Part shown: one piece after another, positions 16,921 through 27,804 of the stretch
Numbering within the stretch: position 1 is the first letter of the stretch
How the letters are laid out: each line of letters begins with the position of its first letter
Source of the DNA: an uncultured Actinomycetes bacterium
Lineage (GTDB): Bacteria; Actinomycetota; Actinomycetes; Nanopelagicales; Nanopelagicaceae
Direction: 5' to 3'
NCBI GenBank assembly: GCA_903827945.1
Contig: CAIKKN010000024.1
Coordinates: 92,698-156,697 of the forward strand
Length of the DNA: 64,000 nt
Made by a program: the position numbers and the translations under genes
Notes under the pieces: generated by a model
What the model saw: the letters and a program-made list of their open reading frames with translations, nothing else
What the model was told of the DNA's origin: nothing
Databases searched by the model: none

Positions 16921-19494
16921 ATGAAGAGGTTGTTATTGGTTGATGGACATTCGTTGGCTTATCGCGCCTTTTACGCCCTGCCGGTCGAAAATTTTGGCAC
17001 CGCTAGCGGGCAGCCAACTAATGCCATTTACGGCTTCTCATCGATGCTTCTTAACTTGATCCGTGATGAAAAGCCAACCCACATCGCTGTTGCATTCGAT
17101 GTCTCCAGAAAGACTTTTCGATCAGAGAGGTTTCCGGAATATAAAGCGCAGCGTGCTAAAACTCCGGACGAGTTTCGCTCCCAAATGGATTACCTCTATC
17201 AAATGGTTGCAGCCCTTGGGGTTAGAACTTTTGCAATCGAGGGTTTTGAAGCAGATGATGTAATCGCCACTTTTGCAAAAGAGGCTGAGGCTGAAAAATT
17301 TGAAGTTCTTATTTCTACGGGAGACAGAGATTCCTTTCAATTAATTTCAGAGCACATCACGGTTTTGTATCCGCGAAAAGGGATGTCTGACCTCGCCCGT
17401 ATGACTCCAGATGCAGTGAAAGAGAAGTACGGGTTGACTCCTGCGCAATATCACGATTTTGCTGCTCTTCGAGGGGACCCAAGTGACAACCTTCCTTCTG
17501 TACCAGGAGTTGGTGAGAAGACTGCGACAAAATGGATTCAAGATTACGGAGATATAAATGGGCTTCTCTCGCACGCGGATGAGATCCCTGGAAAAGTGGG
17601 AGAGTCTCTTCGAGCCCATTTAGAAAGTGTGAAACTCAATCACGAGCTAACGCAATTGATTCACGACGTGGATGTAAAAGCTAGCGTTTCTGATCTGGAG
17701 TGGAAGGGTTTTAATACGGAGGATGTTTTGCATCTTCTGGATCAATTAGAGATAAAGGCGTTGAGAGATCGAATAAAGTCTATGAGTGGGGAAGTGGAGG
17801 CAGATGTTCCCCTCGCCAAGTCCAGCGTTGACTCAATTGAAAAGAGTTCCATAGAAATCTCTGCATTGGTTTCAAAGCACTCGGGAGCTATTGCATTCCA
17901 TGCTGAGATACTCGAAGGAAAAATTACTGGCTATTCAGTAGCCCTGGACTCCGCCCAAGTGTTTGTTGACCCATCGGGAACGCCAGGAGAGTGGCTCTCG
18001 GATTCGAAAATCACAAAGATTGTTCACGGATCAAAAATTCTCGCAAGATATCTCAACATACAAGGAGTTGTATTTGATACAGAGCTCGCTGCATATCTGA
18101 TTAATCCGGGTGGACGAAACATTTCTATCGAAGATTTAGTTGAAAGATATCTTGGACTTCATTTAGAACAAGAGGCCGATGATCTTTTTTCTACCTTTAA
18201 TGGTTCACATACCGCCCACCTTCATACGCTTCGGCCTATGCTTCAAAAAGAGATTGACGAACGTAACATGGGCTCACTCTTGCTTGACTTGGAGCTGCCA
18301 ACTTCCCTTCTACTTGCACAAATGGAGGCGACAGGTATATCCGTCGACAGACCTCATTTGAATGAGTTAGTTACTTTCTTTCGAAGTGAAGTGGCGGCAG
18401 AGACGGAATCAGCCCATAAACGCGCTGGTCACGAATTCAACGTGGGATCTCCAAAGCAGCTTCAAGTTGTTCTATTTGATGAACTCAAACTACCTAAAAC
18501 TAAGAAAATTAAGACTGGATTTACTACTGATGCAGAGAGTCTGGAGTGGTTAGCAGCAAAGACAGGACACCCGTTGTTGCAGAATCTCTTACGTATTCGC
18601 GAGACCAGCAAGTTAATGACCACAATAGATGGGTTACTCGCGGCGACTTCAACAGACAATCGAATTCATACTACTTTTCAACAGACAACAACTGCTACCG
18701 GGCGGTTGTCTTCTACCGATCCAAATTTGCAGAATATTCCCGTGCGCACCGAAGAAGGACGCAGAATTAGAGATTGTTTCATCGCATCTGCCCCATACGA
18801 AGAGTTGCTCACTGCAGATTACAGTCAGATTGAAATGCGCATCATGGCCCATCTTTCACAAGACGCTGGGCTAACGGAAGCGTTTCATAGCGGTGAAGAT
18901 CTACATAATACGGTGGCATCGCGAGTATTTGGGGTTAATGCAAATGAGGTGAATCCCGAGATGCGCAGGCAAATAAAGGCGATGTCTTATGGACTTGCAT
19001 ACGGGCTCTCGGCATTTGGGCTTTCACAACAATTGGATTTGTCCCCGACGGAAGCTTCAACTTTGATGGGACATTATTTTGAACGCTTTGGAGGAATCCG
19101 AGACTATTTGAAGAATGTTGTAGAAGCGGCCCGTAAAGTTGGATATACGGAAACGATTTTAGGTAGACGACGCTACCTTCCCGATCTTTCGAGTGATAAC
19201 CGACAGCGACGTGAGACTGCCGAACGAATGGCGCTCAACGCACCAATCCAAGGATCTGCTGCAGACATTATCAAGGTGGCGATGCTAAATGTTCACTCAT
19301 CTCTTGTGAAGGTGGGGGTGAAGTCTCGCCTCCTTTTGCAAGTGCATGATGAATTGATTATTGAAATCTTTCCGGGTGAACGCGATCAGGTATCGCACAT
19401 TGTAAAGACGGAAATGGAAAATGCAGTCAAACTTTCCCTACCGCTAGCCGTAAATATAGGCACCGGAAAAAGTTGGGATTTGGCGGCGCACTAA
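16921..19494 (+). CDS. polA: DNA polymerase I
   Basis: Repair and Okazaki-fragment polymerase, 857 aa. The 5' nuclease domain (about 1-290) begins LLLVDGHSLAYRAFYALP and contains AFDVSRKTFRSERFPEYKAQR and GDRDSFQL. The middle 3'-5' exonuclease domain is degenerate: the usual DTE metal-ligand motif is replaced in AIAFHAEIL, so proofreading is not expected. The polymerase domain has motif A (D633 in TADYSQIEMR), the O-helix RRQIKAMSYGLAYG with Y690 at the position of E. coli Phe762, and motif C (H809-D810, QVHDELIIE). The frame is open upstream to 16720, but ATG 16921 matches the family start. The stop overlaps the convergent MFS gene by 4 bp. Confidence 0.97.
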   Translation: MKRLLLVDGHSLAYRAFYALPVENFGTASGQPTNAIYGFSSMLLNLIRDEKPTHIAVAFDVSRKTFRSERFPEYKAQRAKTPDEFRSQMDYLYQMVAALGVRTFAIEGFEADDVIATFAKEAEAEKFEVLISTGDRDSFQLISEHITVLYPRKGMSDLARMTPDAVKEKYGLTPAQYHDFAALRGDPSDNLPSVPGVGEKTATKWIQDYGDINGLLSHADEIPGKVGESLRAHLESVKLNHELTQLIHDVDVKASVSDLEWKGFNTEDVLHLLDQLEIKALRDRIKSMSGEVEADVPLAKSSVDSIEKSSIEISALVSKHSGAIAFHAEILEGKITGYSVALDSAQVFVDPSGTPGEWLSDSKITKIVHGSKILARYLNIQGVVFDTELAAYLINPGGRNISIEDLVERYLGLHLEQEADDLFSTFNGSHTAHLHTLRPMLQKEIDERNMGSLLLDLELPTSLLLAQMEATGISVDRPHLNELVTFFRSEVAAETESAHKRAGHEFNVGSPKQLQVVLFDELKLPKTKKIKTGFTTDAESLEWLAAKTGHPLLQNLLRIRETSKLMTTIDGLLAATSTDNRIHTTFQQTTTATGRLSSTDPNLQNIPVRTEEGRRIRDCFIASAPYEELLTADYSQIEMRIMAHLSQDAGLTEAFHSGEDLHNTVASRVFGVNANEVNPEMRRQIKAMSYGLAYGLSAFGLSQQLDLSPTEASTLMGHYFERFGGIRDYLKNVVEAARKVGYTETILGRRRYLPDLSSDNRQRRETAERMALNAPIQGSAADIIKVAMLNVHSSLVKVGVKSRLLLQVHDELIIEIFPGERDQVSHIVKTEMENAVKLSLPLAVNIGTGKSWDLAAH

Positions 19495-20678
19495 CCCTCT
19501 GTCAGGGACTTTTTATTTGCTTTTTGTAAATATCGTTGTCCACCAAACGTTATGAAAGCGCCCACGACAACGCATGCGGTGGAGAGCGCAAAACAAAATT
19601 GAGGGCCAACGGATTCAGAGAGAGTTCCCGCGATAGCACTTCCAACTGCTCCAGCACTTCCTTCGATCATCCACATCCAACCAAGGGCCGAAGCGGCCGC
19701 GCCTTTAGGGCGGATAAATTCAAGGATTTCAAGATAGAAAACTTGTTGTGCTCCTACGAAAAATCCCATTACGCCACCTACCAACATCAGGCTCCAACCA
19801 GGAGTTGTAAATGCAAGTGGAAGTGTTGCGAGCGTCCAAAAGATGTAATTACGTTTAAAAGCTTGTAGCGGGGTCCAGTGTTTGCCGACGGTTCCAGCAA
19901 CCAGACTTCCGAAGATCATTGTTGATGATTGAACTCCCAAAATAATTGATGTCATTTTTGGCACGTGCGCAATTGTGGTGAAGGCAGGGAGCGCAATCGA
20001 AAAAATTCCAGTACCAAGTCCGATAAAGAGGCCCTCAAGGGCGAGAAGTCGAATTCCAGGAATTCGAAATAGTTTCTTTTCGGAAGGATTCTTTACTTCC
20101 GGAATCCATCGACCAACAACTTCTAAGAATGATATTGAGAGCCCGCCAGAGAGAAGAGAAAATGAACAAAGGGTGAGTGCAAGTGCGGGATGTTGTGAGA
20201 GGGCGAGAGCCGTGACAGCAAGTGGCCCAAGGATTGCTGCGATTTCCATGGATGTTGAATCAATTGCGTATGCGGTTCTTAATTTTTCTTGAGGAACTAT
20301 AGATCGCCACAACGGACGGACCGAGAGATTGATAGGTGGCGCACAAAGGCCAAGAAGAATTGCAAAAAGAAGGAGCAACGTTTTGTCATGTGTAGCGTTC
20401 ACCAGAAGAATCGAGGCCGCGTAGGCGGGCACGAAGAAACGGATTGGCCACTTAAGTCCGTACTTATCCAGCAGCGCTGCGCGCACGCCTGTAGTAAGCG
20501 AGCCAGCTATGCCGTTGGCCCCAGCAGCAAAACCAGCCGTGGCAATGGATTGGGTTTCGTGATAAACCTTGAAGTAAAGGCCGAGTCCAATCATTCCGTA
20601 GGCAAAACGAGCGGGGAATGCGGCTATCAAGAGCGATTTAGCACCTGTTGTCTTCAAGAAAAGCAGGTATTCACGCAT
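19491..20678 (-). CDS. Major facilitator superfamily transporter
   Basis: A 395-aa integral membrane protein with about twelve hydrophobic segments in two halves, as in MFS secondary transporters. The loop between spans 2 and 3 is GVRAALLDKYGLKWPIR rather than a perfect GxLaDrxGrkr. The central cytoplasmic loop (about 188-205) is charged (EVKNPSEKKLFR). The substrate is unknown; many such short MFS proteins are annotated as drug or metabolite exporters. It stands alone between polA (convergent, 4-bp overlap) and rpsA (divergent). TAGAGT lies 6 nt before its ATG, suggesting a leaderless mRNA. Confidence 0.85.
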   Translation of the reverse strand: MREYLLFLKTTGAKSLLIAAFPARFAYGMIGLGLYFKVYHETQSIATAGFAAGANGIAGSLTTGVRAALLDKYGLKWPIRFFVPAYAASILLVNATHDKTLLLLFAILLGLCAPPINLSVRPLWRSIVPQEKLRTAYAIDSTSMEIAAILGPLAVTALALSQHPALALTLCSFSLLSGGLSISFLEVVGRWIPEVKNPSEKKLFRIPGIRLLALEGLFIGLGTGIFSIALPAFTTIAHVPKMTSIILGVQSSTMIFGSLVAGTVGKHWTPLQAFKRNYIFWTLATLPLAFTTPGWSLMLVGGVMGFFVGAQQVFYLEILEFIRPKGAAASALGWMWMIEGSAGAVGSAIAGTLSESVGPQFCFALSTACVVVGAFITFGGQRYLQKANKKSLTEG

Positions 20679-20684
20679 ATCCGC

Positions 20685-20690
20685 ACTCTA
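20685..20690 (-). promoter_or_regulatory. -10 box (TAGAGT), leaderless MFS gene
   Basis: On the minus strand TAGAGT is followed by GCGGAT and the ATG at 20678. No Shine-Dalgarno is present. Confidence 0.45.
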
Positions 20691-20720
20691 TCTGACTCTC
20701 GCTGAAGGGGCAGATGCGTT

Positions 20721-20750
20721 TTGACCCTCAACACGCTCCGCAAGTACCCT
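20721..20750 (+). promoter_or_regulatory. rpsA promoter (TTGACC-N18-TACCCT)
   Basis: A -35 TTGACC (20721-20726) and -10 TACCCT (20745-20750) are separated by 18 bp. They fit the actinobacterial housekeeping sigma pattern TTGAC/TANNNT and would give a leader of about 85 nt before rpsA. Confidence 0.55.
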
Positions 20751-20841
20751 AAGGCACTTGGTTCAGAAGGAGCCAGCCTCTCCACTCTCTGTATAGGGGA
20801 TGGGGGAGTTACCTACTACATCTATCCACCTACGGAGCAAC

Positions 20842-22218
20842 TTGAGCACTCAGATTACAATCAACGATGTCGGAACAGCAGAAGATTTTCTTGCGGCAAT
20901 CGAAGGAACAATAAAGAATTTTAACGACGGGGACTTAGTCTCAGGAATAGTCGTACAAGTAGACCGCGAAGAAGTACTTCTTGATATCGGATACAAGACA
21001 GAGGGTGTTATCCCTTCACGTGAACTTTCAATTCGCCACGATATCGATCCATCAGAGATCGTAAAGCTTGGCGATCGCGTTGAAGCTCTTGTTCTCCAGA
21101 AGGAAGATAAAGAAGGTCGCCTCATTCTTTCCAAGAAGCGCGCACAATACGAACGCGCATGGGGAGAAATTGAAGGCAAGAAGGAACGTGACGAAGTTGT
21201 CACAGGCGTTGTTATCGAAGTTGTTAAGGGCGGATTAATCGTGGACATCGGTCTTCGTGGATTCCTTCCAGCATCACTCGTTGAAATGCGCCGTGTACGC
21301 GACCTCACTCCTTACATCGGCAAGACAGTCGAAGCTCGAATCATTGAACTTGATAAGAACCGTAACAACGTTGTTCTTTCACGCCGCGCTTACCTCGAGC
21401 AGACTCAATCAGAGTCACGCACAACATTCCTTAATCAGCTCACAAAGGGTCAGGTCCGTACAGGAGTTATTTCCTCGATCGTTAACTTTGGTGCATTCGT
21501 CGACCTTGGTGGCGTAGATGGTCTTGTCCACGTTTCAGAACTTTCATGGAAGCACATTGATCACCCAAGTGAAGTTGTTGAAGTTGGCGATGAAGTGACT
21601 GTTGAAGTTCTCGAAGTTGATTTCGAGCGCGAGCGTGTCTCCCTATCACTCAAGGCAACCCAAGAAGATCCTTGGCAGGCATTTGCTCGCACACACACCA
21701 TCAATCAAGTTGTTCCTGGTGAAGTGACAAAGCTTGTTCCATTCGGAGCGTTTATTCGAGTATTCGAAGGAATCGAAGGCCTTGTTCATATCTCTGAGTT
21801 GGCAGTACGCCACGTAGAGATTCCAGAACAGGTTGTTCAAGTAGGAGATTCACTATTCGTTAAGATCATTGATATTGATCTAGAACGTCGCCGAATTTCA
21901 CTTTCTCTTAAGCAAGCAAACGAAGGTCATGAAGTAGAGGTCGAAGCATTCGATCCTTCTCAATATGGAATGCCTGCTCGTTATGATGCTGAAGGAAACT
22001 TCATCTACCCAGAAGGCTTTGATGCTGATTCACAAGAATGGCGTCCAGGATTTGAAACACAGCGCGAAGAGTGGGAGCGTCAGTACGCTGAAGCTCAAGC
22101 CCGATTCCTTGCTCACAAGAAGCAAAAGGATGAAGCTCGTGTGGCTGATGAGGCTGCCGAAACGGCAGAACCATTGGAGCACACTTCGGAAACTCCAGCG
22201 GAAACGCCAGCTGAATAA
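20842..22218 (+). CDS. rpsA: 30S ribosomal protein S1
   Basis: Large RNA-binding ribosomal protein that helps mRNA docking; 458 aa from TTG 20842. This start has GGAG 4 nt upstream and gives STQITINDVGTAEDFLAAIE, which aligns with the mycobacterial start. ATG 20800 in frame would add 14 residues and is the alternative. Four S1 domains follow one another (about 35-105, 123-187, 208-278, 295-365), with actinobacterial landmarks DIGYKTEGVIP, GLRGFLPASLVEMRRVRDL, NFGAFVDLGGVDGLVHVSELSWKH and PFGAFIRVFEGIEGLVHISELA. The acidic tail is poorly conserved. A strong terminator follows. Confidence 0.95.
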   Translation: MSTQITINDVGTAEDFLAAIEGTIKNFNDGDLVSGIVVQVDREEVLLDIGYKTEGVIPSRELSIRHDIDPSEIVKLGDRVEALVLQKEDKEGRLILSKKRAQYERAWGEIEGKKERDEVVTGVVIEVVKGGLIVDIGLRGFLPASLVEMRRVRDLTPYIGKTVEARIIELDKNRNNVVLSRRAYLEQTQSESRTTFLNQLTKGQVRTGVISSIVNFGAFVDLGGVDGLVHVSELSWKHIDHPSEVVEVGDEVTVEVLEVDFERERVSLSLKATQEDPWQAFARTHTINQVVPGEVTKLVPFGAFIRVFEGIEGLVHISELAVRHVEIPEQVVQVGDSLFVKIIDIDLERRRISLSLKQANEGHEVEVEAFDPSQYGMPARYDAEGNFIYPEGFDADSQEWRPGFETQREEWERQYAEAQARFLAHKKQKDEARVADEAAETAEPLEHTSETPAETPAE

Positions 22219-22234
22219 AGAGACAATAGCGTTG

Positions 22235-22265
22235 AAGGCCCTGACTAAAGTCGGGGCCTTTTTCA
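22235..22265 (+). terminator. Rho-independent terminator after rpsA
   Basis: A stem AAGGCCCTGAC/GTCGGGGCCTT (one G-U pair) closes a TAAA loop and is followed by TTTTT. It lies 16 bp after the rpsA stop and just before the coaE promoter. Confidence 0.9.
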
Positions 22266-22284
22266 TTTCTAACTCCCAGATAGA

Positions 22285-22290
22285 TAGGCT
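22285..22290 (+). promoter_or_regulatory. -10 box (TAGGCT), leaderless coaE
   Basis: TAGGCT is followed by GTAACC and the GTG start at 22297. This is the same hexamer and spacing as before pyk and ctaA, and no Shine-Dalgarno is present. Confidence 0.5.
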
Positions 22291-22296
22291 GTAACC

Positions 22297-22890
22297 GTGC
22301 TTCTCGTCGCGTTAACCGGTGGAATTGGTTCAGGCAAATCCCTTGCTGGCCAATTTTTCGCCGACCTTGGAGCAATAGTTGTGGATTCAGATCAGCTTTC
22401 CCGTGAGGTAATTGAACGTGGAACGCCGGGGTTTGATGAAGTCCTGCTTCGTTTTGGAGATGAAATTCTTACGAACGGAGATATAGATCGCAAGAAATTG
22501 GCGGCTATTGTCTTTGAAGATGAGGAATCGCGAATCAATTTAGAAGAAATCATTCATCCGCTTGTTCGCAAATCTTTCGAAATCCTTGTTGAAAGCGCGA
22601 GCGAGGGCGATATCGTAATCAATCAGATTCCATTATTAGTGGAAACACATGGAGCGGAGAGATTCGATCGAGTAATTACTGTCATTTCACCGCTTGAAAA
22701 ACGAAAAGAACGTTTAAAACTACGCGGATTACCTTCATATGAAATTGAGCGTCGAATTTCGGCGCAAGCCAGCGATGAAGAGCGAATCGAAATTTCTGAC
22801 TACATAATCGAAAATGACGGCACGGAAGATGATTTACTCCGTGAAGTCGAAGCAACTTTTGAAGAACTCCAGAGAGATATCATCGCATGA
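22297..22890 (+). CDS. coaE: Dephospho-CoA kinase
   Basis: CoaE phosphorylates dephospho-CoA at the 3' hydroxyl, the last step of CoA synthesis. The 197-aa protein starts with a P-loop ([10 protein letters not shown], residues 6-15). It then shows [17 protein letters not shown] and [11 protein letters not shown], and the [15 protein letters not shown] lid region. Some actinobacterial CoaE proteins carry a C-terminal GrpB-like fusion; this one does not and is of basic length. The GTG start is set by the P-loop position and the -10 box 6 nt upstream. It overlaps uvrB by 4 bp (ATGA). Confidence 0.95.
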   Translation: MLLVALTGGIGSGKSLAGQFFADLGAIVVDSDQLSREVIERGTPGFDEVLLRFGDEILTNGDIDRKKLAAIVFEDEESRINLEEIIHPLVRKSFEILVESASEGDIVINQIPLLVETHGAERFDRVITVISPLEKRKERLKLRGLPSYEIERRISAQASDEERIEISDYIIENDGTEDDLLREVEATFEELQRDIIA

Positions 22891-24956
22891 GACCGATTTC
22901 TGAATTGCAAAGAACGGTCAACCCCTTCAAAGTGATAAGCGATTATGTTCCTTCTGGAGACCAGCCGGCGGCCATTGCGGAGATGGCTAGGCGCATCGAA
23001 GCGGGGGAGAAAGATGTTGTTCTCTTAGGTGCAACTGGTACCGGTAAATCGGCAACAACCGCGTGGCTAATTGAGAAACTACAACGTCCAACATTGGTTA
23101 TGGCGCCTAACAAGACTTTGGCTGCACAGCTTGCAAATGAATTTCGAGAGTTGATGCCAAATAATGCTGTGGAATATTTCGTTTCCTACTACGACTATTA
23201 CCAACCCGAAGCGTACGTACCTCAATCTGATACTTTCATCGAGAAGGATTCTTCGGTAAATGATGAGGTTGAGCGCCTGCGGCACTCGGCGACAAACTCA
23301 CTTCTCACAAGGCGTGATGTTATCGTCGTGGCAACTGTTTCTTGCATTTACGGTTTGGGAACTCCACAAGAATATGTAGATCGAATGGTTCGTCTTCGCG
23401 TCGGAGATTCAATTGAGCGAAATACCCTCCTTCGAAAGTTTGTGGATATTCAGTACAAACGAAATGACATGGCTTTTGAGCGAGGGACATTTCGAGTTCG
23501 CGGGGACACTATCGAAATCATTCCCATGTATGAAGAGCTCGCCGTTCGAATTGAAATGTTTGGTGATGAGATTGAACGCATCACAACGTTGCATCCGCTC
23601 ACAGGTGAAATTATCCGTGACGAAACGGAAATGTATATTTTCCCTGCAAGCCATTATGCGGCTGGCCCAGAAACAATGAAGCGCGCCATGGGTGGAATCG
23701 AAGCCGAGATGGAGGAGCGAGTTAAGCTCTTCGAAAAACAGGGCAAACTTCTTGAGGCCCAGCGATTGCGCATGCGCACAACTTTTGATTTAGAGATGAT
23801 TCAACAACTTGGTTTTTGCTCTGGGATTGAAAACTATTCACGACATATTGACGATCGAGATCCAGGTTCACCACCACATTGTCTACTTGATTATTTTCCA
23901 GAAGATTTTCTGGTTGTTATTGATGAATCACATGTCACTGTCCCGCAGATTGGTGCGATGCACGAAGGGGATGCTGCTCGAAAGCGCACACTTGTCGAGC
24001 ATGGATTTCGTCTCCCAAGTGCAATGGATAATCGGCCACTTCGTTTTGATGAGTTTGAAGGTAGAAAGGGGCAGACTGTTTATTTGTCAGCCACCCCAGG
24101 AAAATACGAAATGGCCAAAGTAGAAAACGATGTCGTGGAGCAAGTCATTCGACCAACTGGATTAGTAGATCCACAGATTCTTGTGAAGCCAATTAAGGGA
24201 CAGATTGATGACTTGGTCGAACAGATTCGAATTCGTACCGCAAAGAATGAACGCGTTTTAGTCACAACTTTGACGAAAAAAATGTCTGAGGATTTAACAG
24301 AATATCTTTTGGGGCTCGGTATAAAAGTTCAGTACCTCCATTCAGAGGTCGACACACTTCGCCGGGTAGAGCTTTTAAGAGAGTTACGCATGGGGGAGTT
24401 TGACGTGTTGATTGGAATCAACTTACTCCGTGAAGGCTTAGATTTACCTGAAGTTTCCCTCGTTGCGATACTGGACGCAGACAAGCAGGGCTTCCTCAGG
24501 TCTGCGACATCTTTGATTCAAACGATTGGCCGCGCGGCACGAAATGTCTCCGGTGAGGTTCACATGTATGCCGATCAGATGACTGATGCCATGGTTAAGG
24601 CAATCGATGAGACAAATAGGCGCCGTGAGAAGCAAGTTGCTTACAATCTAGCAAATGGAATTGACCCTACGCCGCTTCGCAAGAAGATTGCTGATATCAC
24701 TGATTTGATTTCAAAAGAGATTGAGGACACTGAAGAGACTCTGCCTTGGGGTAAAAAGGGCGCGCTGTCGCCAGGTCTCACACCAAGAGATGTATCGTCT
24801 CTTCCTCGACAAGAACTTCGAGCGTTAATTGATTCCCTCACCGACCAGATGAAGAACGCAGCAGGCGATCTTCAATTTGAAGTTGCCGCCCGTTTGAGAG
24901 ATGAGATTAGAATTTTGAAAAAGGAACTACGAAGTATGGAAGAGGCTGGGGTATGA
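22887..24956 (+). CDS. uvrB: Excinuclease ABC subunit B
   Basis: UvrB verifies DNA damage and recruits UvrC in nucleotide excision repair. The 689-aa protein has Walker A GATGTGKS (48-55), the damage-probing beta-hairpin [12 protein letters not shown] (101-112), the helicase DESH-type motif ([11 protein letters not shown]), and the later motifs [14 protein letters not shown] and QTIGRAARN. The C-terminal UVR coiled-coil motif (about 647-682) binds UvrC. It overlaps coaE upstream and uvrA downstream by 4 bp each, so the repair genes are translationally coupled. Confidence 0.97.
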   Translation: MRPISELQRTVNPFKVISDYVPSGDQPAAIAEMARRIEAGEKDVVLLGATGTGKSATTAWLIEKLQRPTLVMAPNKTLAAQLANEFRELMPNNAVEYFVSYYDYYQPEAYVPQSDTFIEKDSSVNDEVERLRHSATNSLLTRRDVIVVATVSCIYGLGTPQEYVDRMVRLRVGDSIERNTLLRKFVDIQYKRNDMAFERGTFRVRGDTIEIIPMYEELAVRIEMFGDEIERITTLHPLTGEIIRDETEMYIFPASHYAAGPETMKRAMGGIEAEMEERVKLFEKQGKLLEAQRLRMRTTFDLEMIQQLGFCSGIENYSRHIDDRDPGSPPHCLLDYFPEDFLVVIDESHVTVPQIGAMHEGDAARKRTLVEHGFRLPSAMDNRPLRFDEFEGRKGQTVYLSATPGKYEMAKVENDVVEQVIRPTGLVDPQILVKPIKGQIDDLVEQIRIRTAKNERVLVTTLTKKMSEDLTEYLLGLGIKVQYLHSEVDTLRRVELLRELRMGEFDVLIGINLLREGLDLPEVSLVAILDADKQGFLRSATSLIQTIGRAARNVSGEVHMYADQMTDAMVKAIDETNRRREKQVAYNLANGIDPTPLRKKIADITDLISKEIEDTEETLPWGKKGALSPGLTPRDVSSLPRQELRALIDSLTDQMKNAAGDLQFEVAARLRDEIRILKKELRSMEEAGV

Positions 24957-27790
24957 ATTCGGACCGTTTGATAGTGCGGGGCGCCCGCGAACATAATCTT
25001 AAGAACGTTTCGATTGATTTGCCCAGAAATTCCCTTATCGTCTTTACAGGTTTATCTGGATCAGGAAAGTCATCCCTAGCTTTCGATACGATCTTTGCAG
25101 AAGGTCAACGTAGATACGTCGAGTCACTCTCGGCATACGCACGCCAATTCCTGGGGCAGATGGATAAACCTGATGTAGATTTCATTGAAGGGTTATCGCC
25201 GGCGGTCTCTATTGATCAAAAATCAACGAATAGAAACCCGCGCTCTACGGTCGGAACGATCACAGAGGTATACGACTACTTACGTTTGCTTTACGCACGT
25301 GCTGGACGCCCGCATTGTCCAAGTTGCGGAAAGCCAATCGCGAAACAAACTCCACAAAATATTGTTGACCAGATTCTTGCTCTCAAGGAAGGCGTTCGCT
25401 TCCAAGTTCTAGCGCCAGTTATTAGGGCTCGTAAAGGTGAGTTCGTCGATCTCTTCCGTGAATTCACAACGCAGGGATATTCTCGAGCTCGCGTTGACGG
25501 AGTGGTTTATCCACTTGCAGAAATTCCTAAACTCAAGAAGCAGGATAAACACACAATTGAAGTCGTTATCGACCGACTTGCTGTCAAAGCTGATGCAAAA
25601 ACGAGACTGACGGATTCGATTGAGAACGCCCTTAAGTTAGCAAATGGGTTAGTCATTTTGGATTTTGTAGATTTAGATGAGAAGGATCCTGATAAAGAGA
25701 AGGTATTTAGCGAACACATGGCGTGCCATGATTGCGAACTATCCTTTGAAGAAATGGAGCCTCGTTCCTTCTCATTTAACTCACCTTTTGGAGCTTGTCC
25801 AGAATGCACTGGCATAGGTACAAAACTTGAGGTGGATCAGGAGCTTGTTATTCCAGATGATTCGATTTCGATTTATGAAGGAGCCATTGCTCCCTGGTCA
25901 GGTGGACAATCCTCAGATTATTTTGAGCGACTTCTTGAGGCGTTAGCCAAAGACATCACATTCTCTCTTGATGTTCCATGGAAAAAGATTTCAGTAAAAG
26001 CTCGTGAAGCAATTCTTAACGGCTATGAGTACGAGATAAAGATGAAGTACAAAGGTCGCTACGGAACAAAGAATTACACCACTGGTTTCGAGGGAGTTAT
26101 TCCCTTTATTCACCGTCGACACTCAGAAACTGACAGCGATTACAGCCGTGAAAAGTATGAGGCGTATATGCGTGAGACTCCATGCCCTGCATGTAAAGGC
26201 GCACGGTTAAAGCCAGAAGTTCTTGCCGTGACACTTGGCGGAAAGAATATCGCTCAAGTATGTGAACTTTCCATTGGCCAATGCGCCGATTTCCTCAAGA
26301 AGATTTCTCTTAATGCGCGCGAGAAGAAGATTGCAGAACGTGTTCTCAAAGAGGTGCACGCCAGATTAGGGTTCCTCCTCGATGTCGGTCTTGACTATCT
26401 ATCATTAGAGCGCGGAGCAGTAACACTCTCAGGTGGGGAAGCTCAAAGAATTCGCCTCGCAACTCAAATTGGATCGGGGCTAGTAGGTGTTCTCTATGTA
26501 CTAGATGAACCAAGCATTGGGTTGCATCAAAGGGATAATCGCCGATTAATCGATACCTTGACTAGATTGCGCGATTTAGGCAATACGTTGATTGTGGTCG
26601 AGCATGATGAAGACACAATCCGAACCGCTGACTGGATTGTGGATATTGGTCCCGGCGCAGGTGAACATGGCGGGAAGGTAGTTTCATCAGGAAGCTATGA
26701 AGACCTCATAGCCGCAAAAGAGTCAATAACTGGTGCTTATTTAGCAGGGCGCATGAAGATTGAAATGCCCGAAGTCCGGAGAGCGCAAGTTAAAGGCAAG
26801 GAACTCGTTGTTAAGGATGCAAAAGAGAACAACCTACAAAATATCTCCGTAACTTTCCCACTTGGAAACTTTGTTGCGGTGACGGGAGTTAGTGGTTCTG
26901 GTAAATCGACTTTGGTAAATGACATCCTTTATACGGTGTTGGCGAACAAACTTAATGGAGCTCGCATGGTTCCGGGGAGACACAGATCAATATCTGGCCT
27001 GGAGAATCTCGACAAAGTTGTACATGTTGATCAATCGCCTATTGGACGTACTCCACGCTCTAATCCTGCCACCTATACCGGCGTTTTCGACAAGGTCCGA
27101 GCGCTTTTTGCTGAAACAGCAGAGGCGAAAATAAGAGGATACCAACAGGGACGTTTCTCATTTAACGTGAAAGGTGGTCGATGCGAAAACTGTGCCGGCG
27201 ATGGCACCATCACGATTGAAATGAACTTCCTGCCTGATGTTTACGTACCTTGCGAAGTTTGTCACGGTGCTCGTTACAACCGTGAAACTCTAGAAGTGCA
27301 CTACAAAGGAAAAACAATTGCTCAGGTATTGGATATGCCTATCGAGGAGGCGCATGGTTTCTTTGAATCAGTGCCTGCCATCGCTAGGTATCTAAAAACG
27401 CTTAACGATGTTGGTCTTGGATATGTACGTCTTGGGCAATCGGCCCCAACCCTGTCTGGCGGTGAGGCTCAACGCGTTAAGTTAGCTACTGAACTTCAAC
27501 GTCGCTCTACGGGCAGAACAATTTATGTATTGGATGAGCCAACAACCGGATTGCATTTTGAAGATGTTCGTAAACTTTTGATTGTTCTAAATCGCCTCGT
27601 CGATTCGGGAAACACTGTCATCGTCATTGAGCACAACTTAGATGTTATTAAATGCGCGGATTGGGTTATCGACATGGGTCCTGAAGGAGGATCAGGAGGC
27701 GGCCTCGTCATTGCAGAAGGAACGCCTGAGCAAGTGGCAAAGAATAAGGCCAGCTTCACTGGTCAATACCTTGCCCCATTGCTTAAATAG
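24953..27790 (+). CDS. uvrA: Excinuclease ABC subunit A
   Basis: UvrA is the dimeric damage-recognition ATPase that loads UvrB. The 945-aa protein has two ABC ATPase modules. The first Walker A is GLSGSGKSS (33-41) and its signature is [12 protein letters not shown]; the second has GVSGSGKST and [12 protein letters not shown]. Zinc-binding cysteine pairs appear as [18 protein letters not shown] with CPECTG, and CENCAGDG with CEVCHG. Length and domain order are normal for the long family members. It overlaps the uvrB stop by 4 bp and is followed by uvrC after 14 bp. Confidence 0.97.
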   Translation: MNSDRLIVRGAREHNLKNVSIDLPRNSLIVFTGLSGSGKSSLAFDTIFAEGQRRYVESLSAYARQFLGQMDKPDVDFIEGLSPAVSIDQKSTNRNPRSTVGTITEVYDYLRLLYARAGRPHCPSCGKPIAKQTPQNIVDQILALKEGVRFQVLAPVIRARKGEFVDLFREFTTQGYSRARVDGVVYPLAEIPKLKKQDKHTIEVVIDRLAVKADAKTRLTDSIENALKLANGLVILDFVDLDEKDPDKEKVFSEHMACHDCELSFEEMEPRSFSFNSPFGACPECTGIGTKLEVDQELVIPDDSISIYEGAIAPWSGGQSSDYFERLLEALAKDITFSLDVPWKKISVKAREAILNGYEYEIKMKYKGRYGTKNYTTGFEGVIPFIHRRHSETDSDYSREKYEAYMRETPCPACKGARLKPEVLAVTLGGKNIAQVCELSIGQCADFLKKISLNAREKKIAERVLKEVHARLGFLLDVGLDYLSLERGAVTLSGGEAQRIRLATQIGSGLVGVLYVLDEPSIGLHQRDNRRLIDTLTRLRDLGNTLIVVEHDEDTIRTADWIVDIGPGAGEHGGKVVSSGSYEDLIAAKESITGAYLAGRMKIEMPEVRRAQVKGKELVVKDAKENNLQNISVTFPLGNFVAVTGVSGSGKSTLVNDILYTVLANKLNGARMVPGRHRSISGLENLDKVVHVDQSPIGRTPRSNPATYTGVFDKVRALFAETAEAKIRGYQQGRFSFNVKGGRCENCAGDGTITIEMNFLPDVYVPCEVCHGARYNRETLEVHYKGKTIAQVLDMPIEEAHGFFESVPAIARYLKTLNDVGLGYVRLGQSAPTLSGGEAQRVKLATELQRRSTGRTIYVLDEPTTGLHFEDVRKLLIVLNRLVDSGNTVIVIEHNLDVIKCADWVIDMGPEGGSGGGLVIAEGTPEQVAKNKASFTGQYLAPLLK

Positions 27791-27804
27791 AGAATTAGAA
27801 TCCC

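Noticed and set aside
20289..20705. 138-codon frame on the plus strand opposite the MFS gene
   Set aside because: It is antisense to a clear membrane protein gene, has no recognisable motif, and no promoter or ribosome-binding site of its own.
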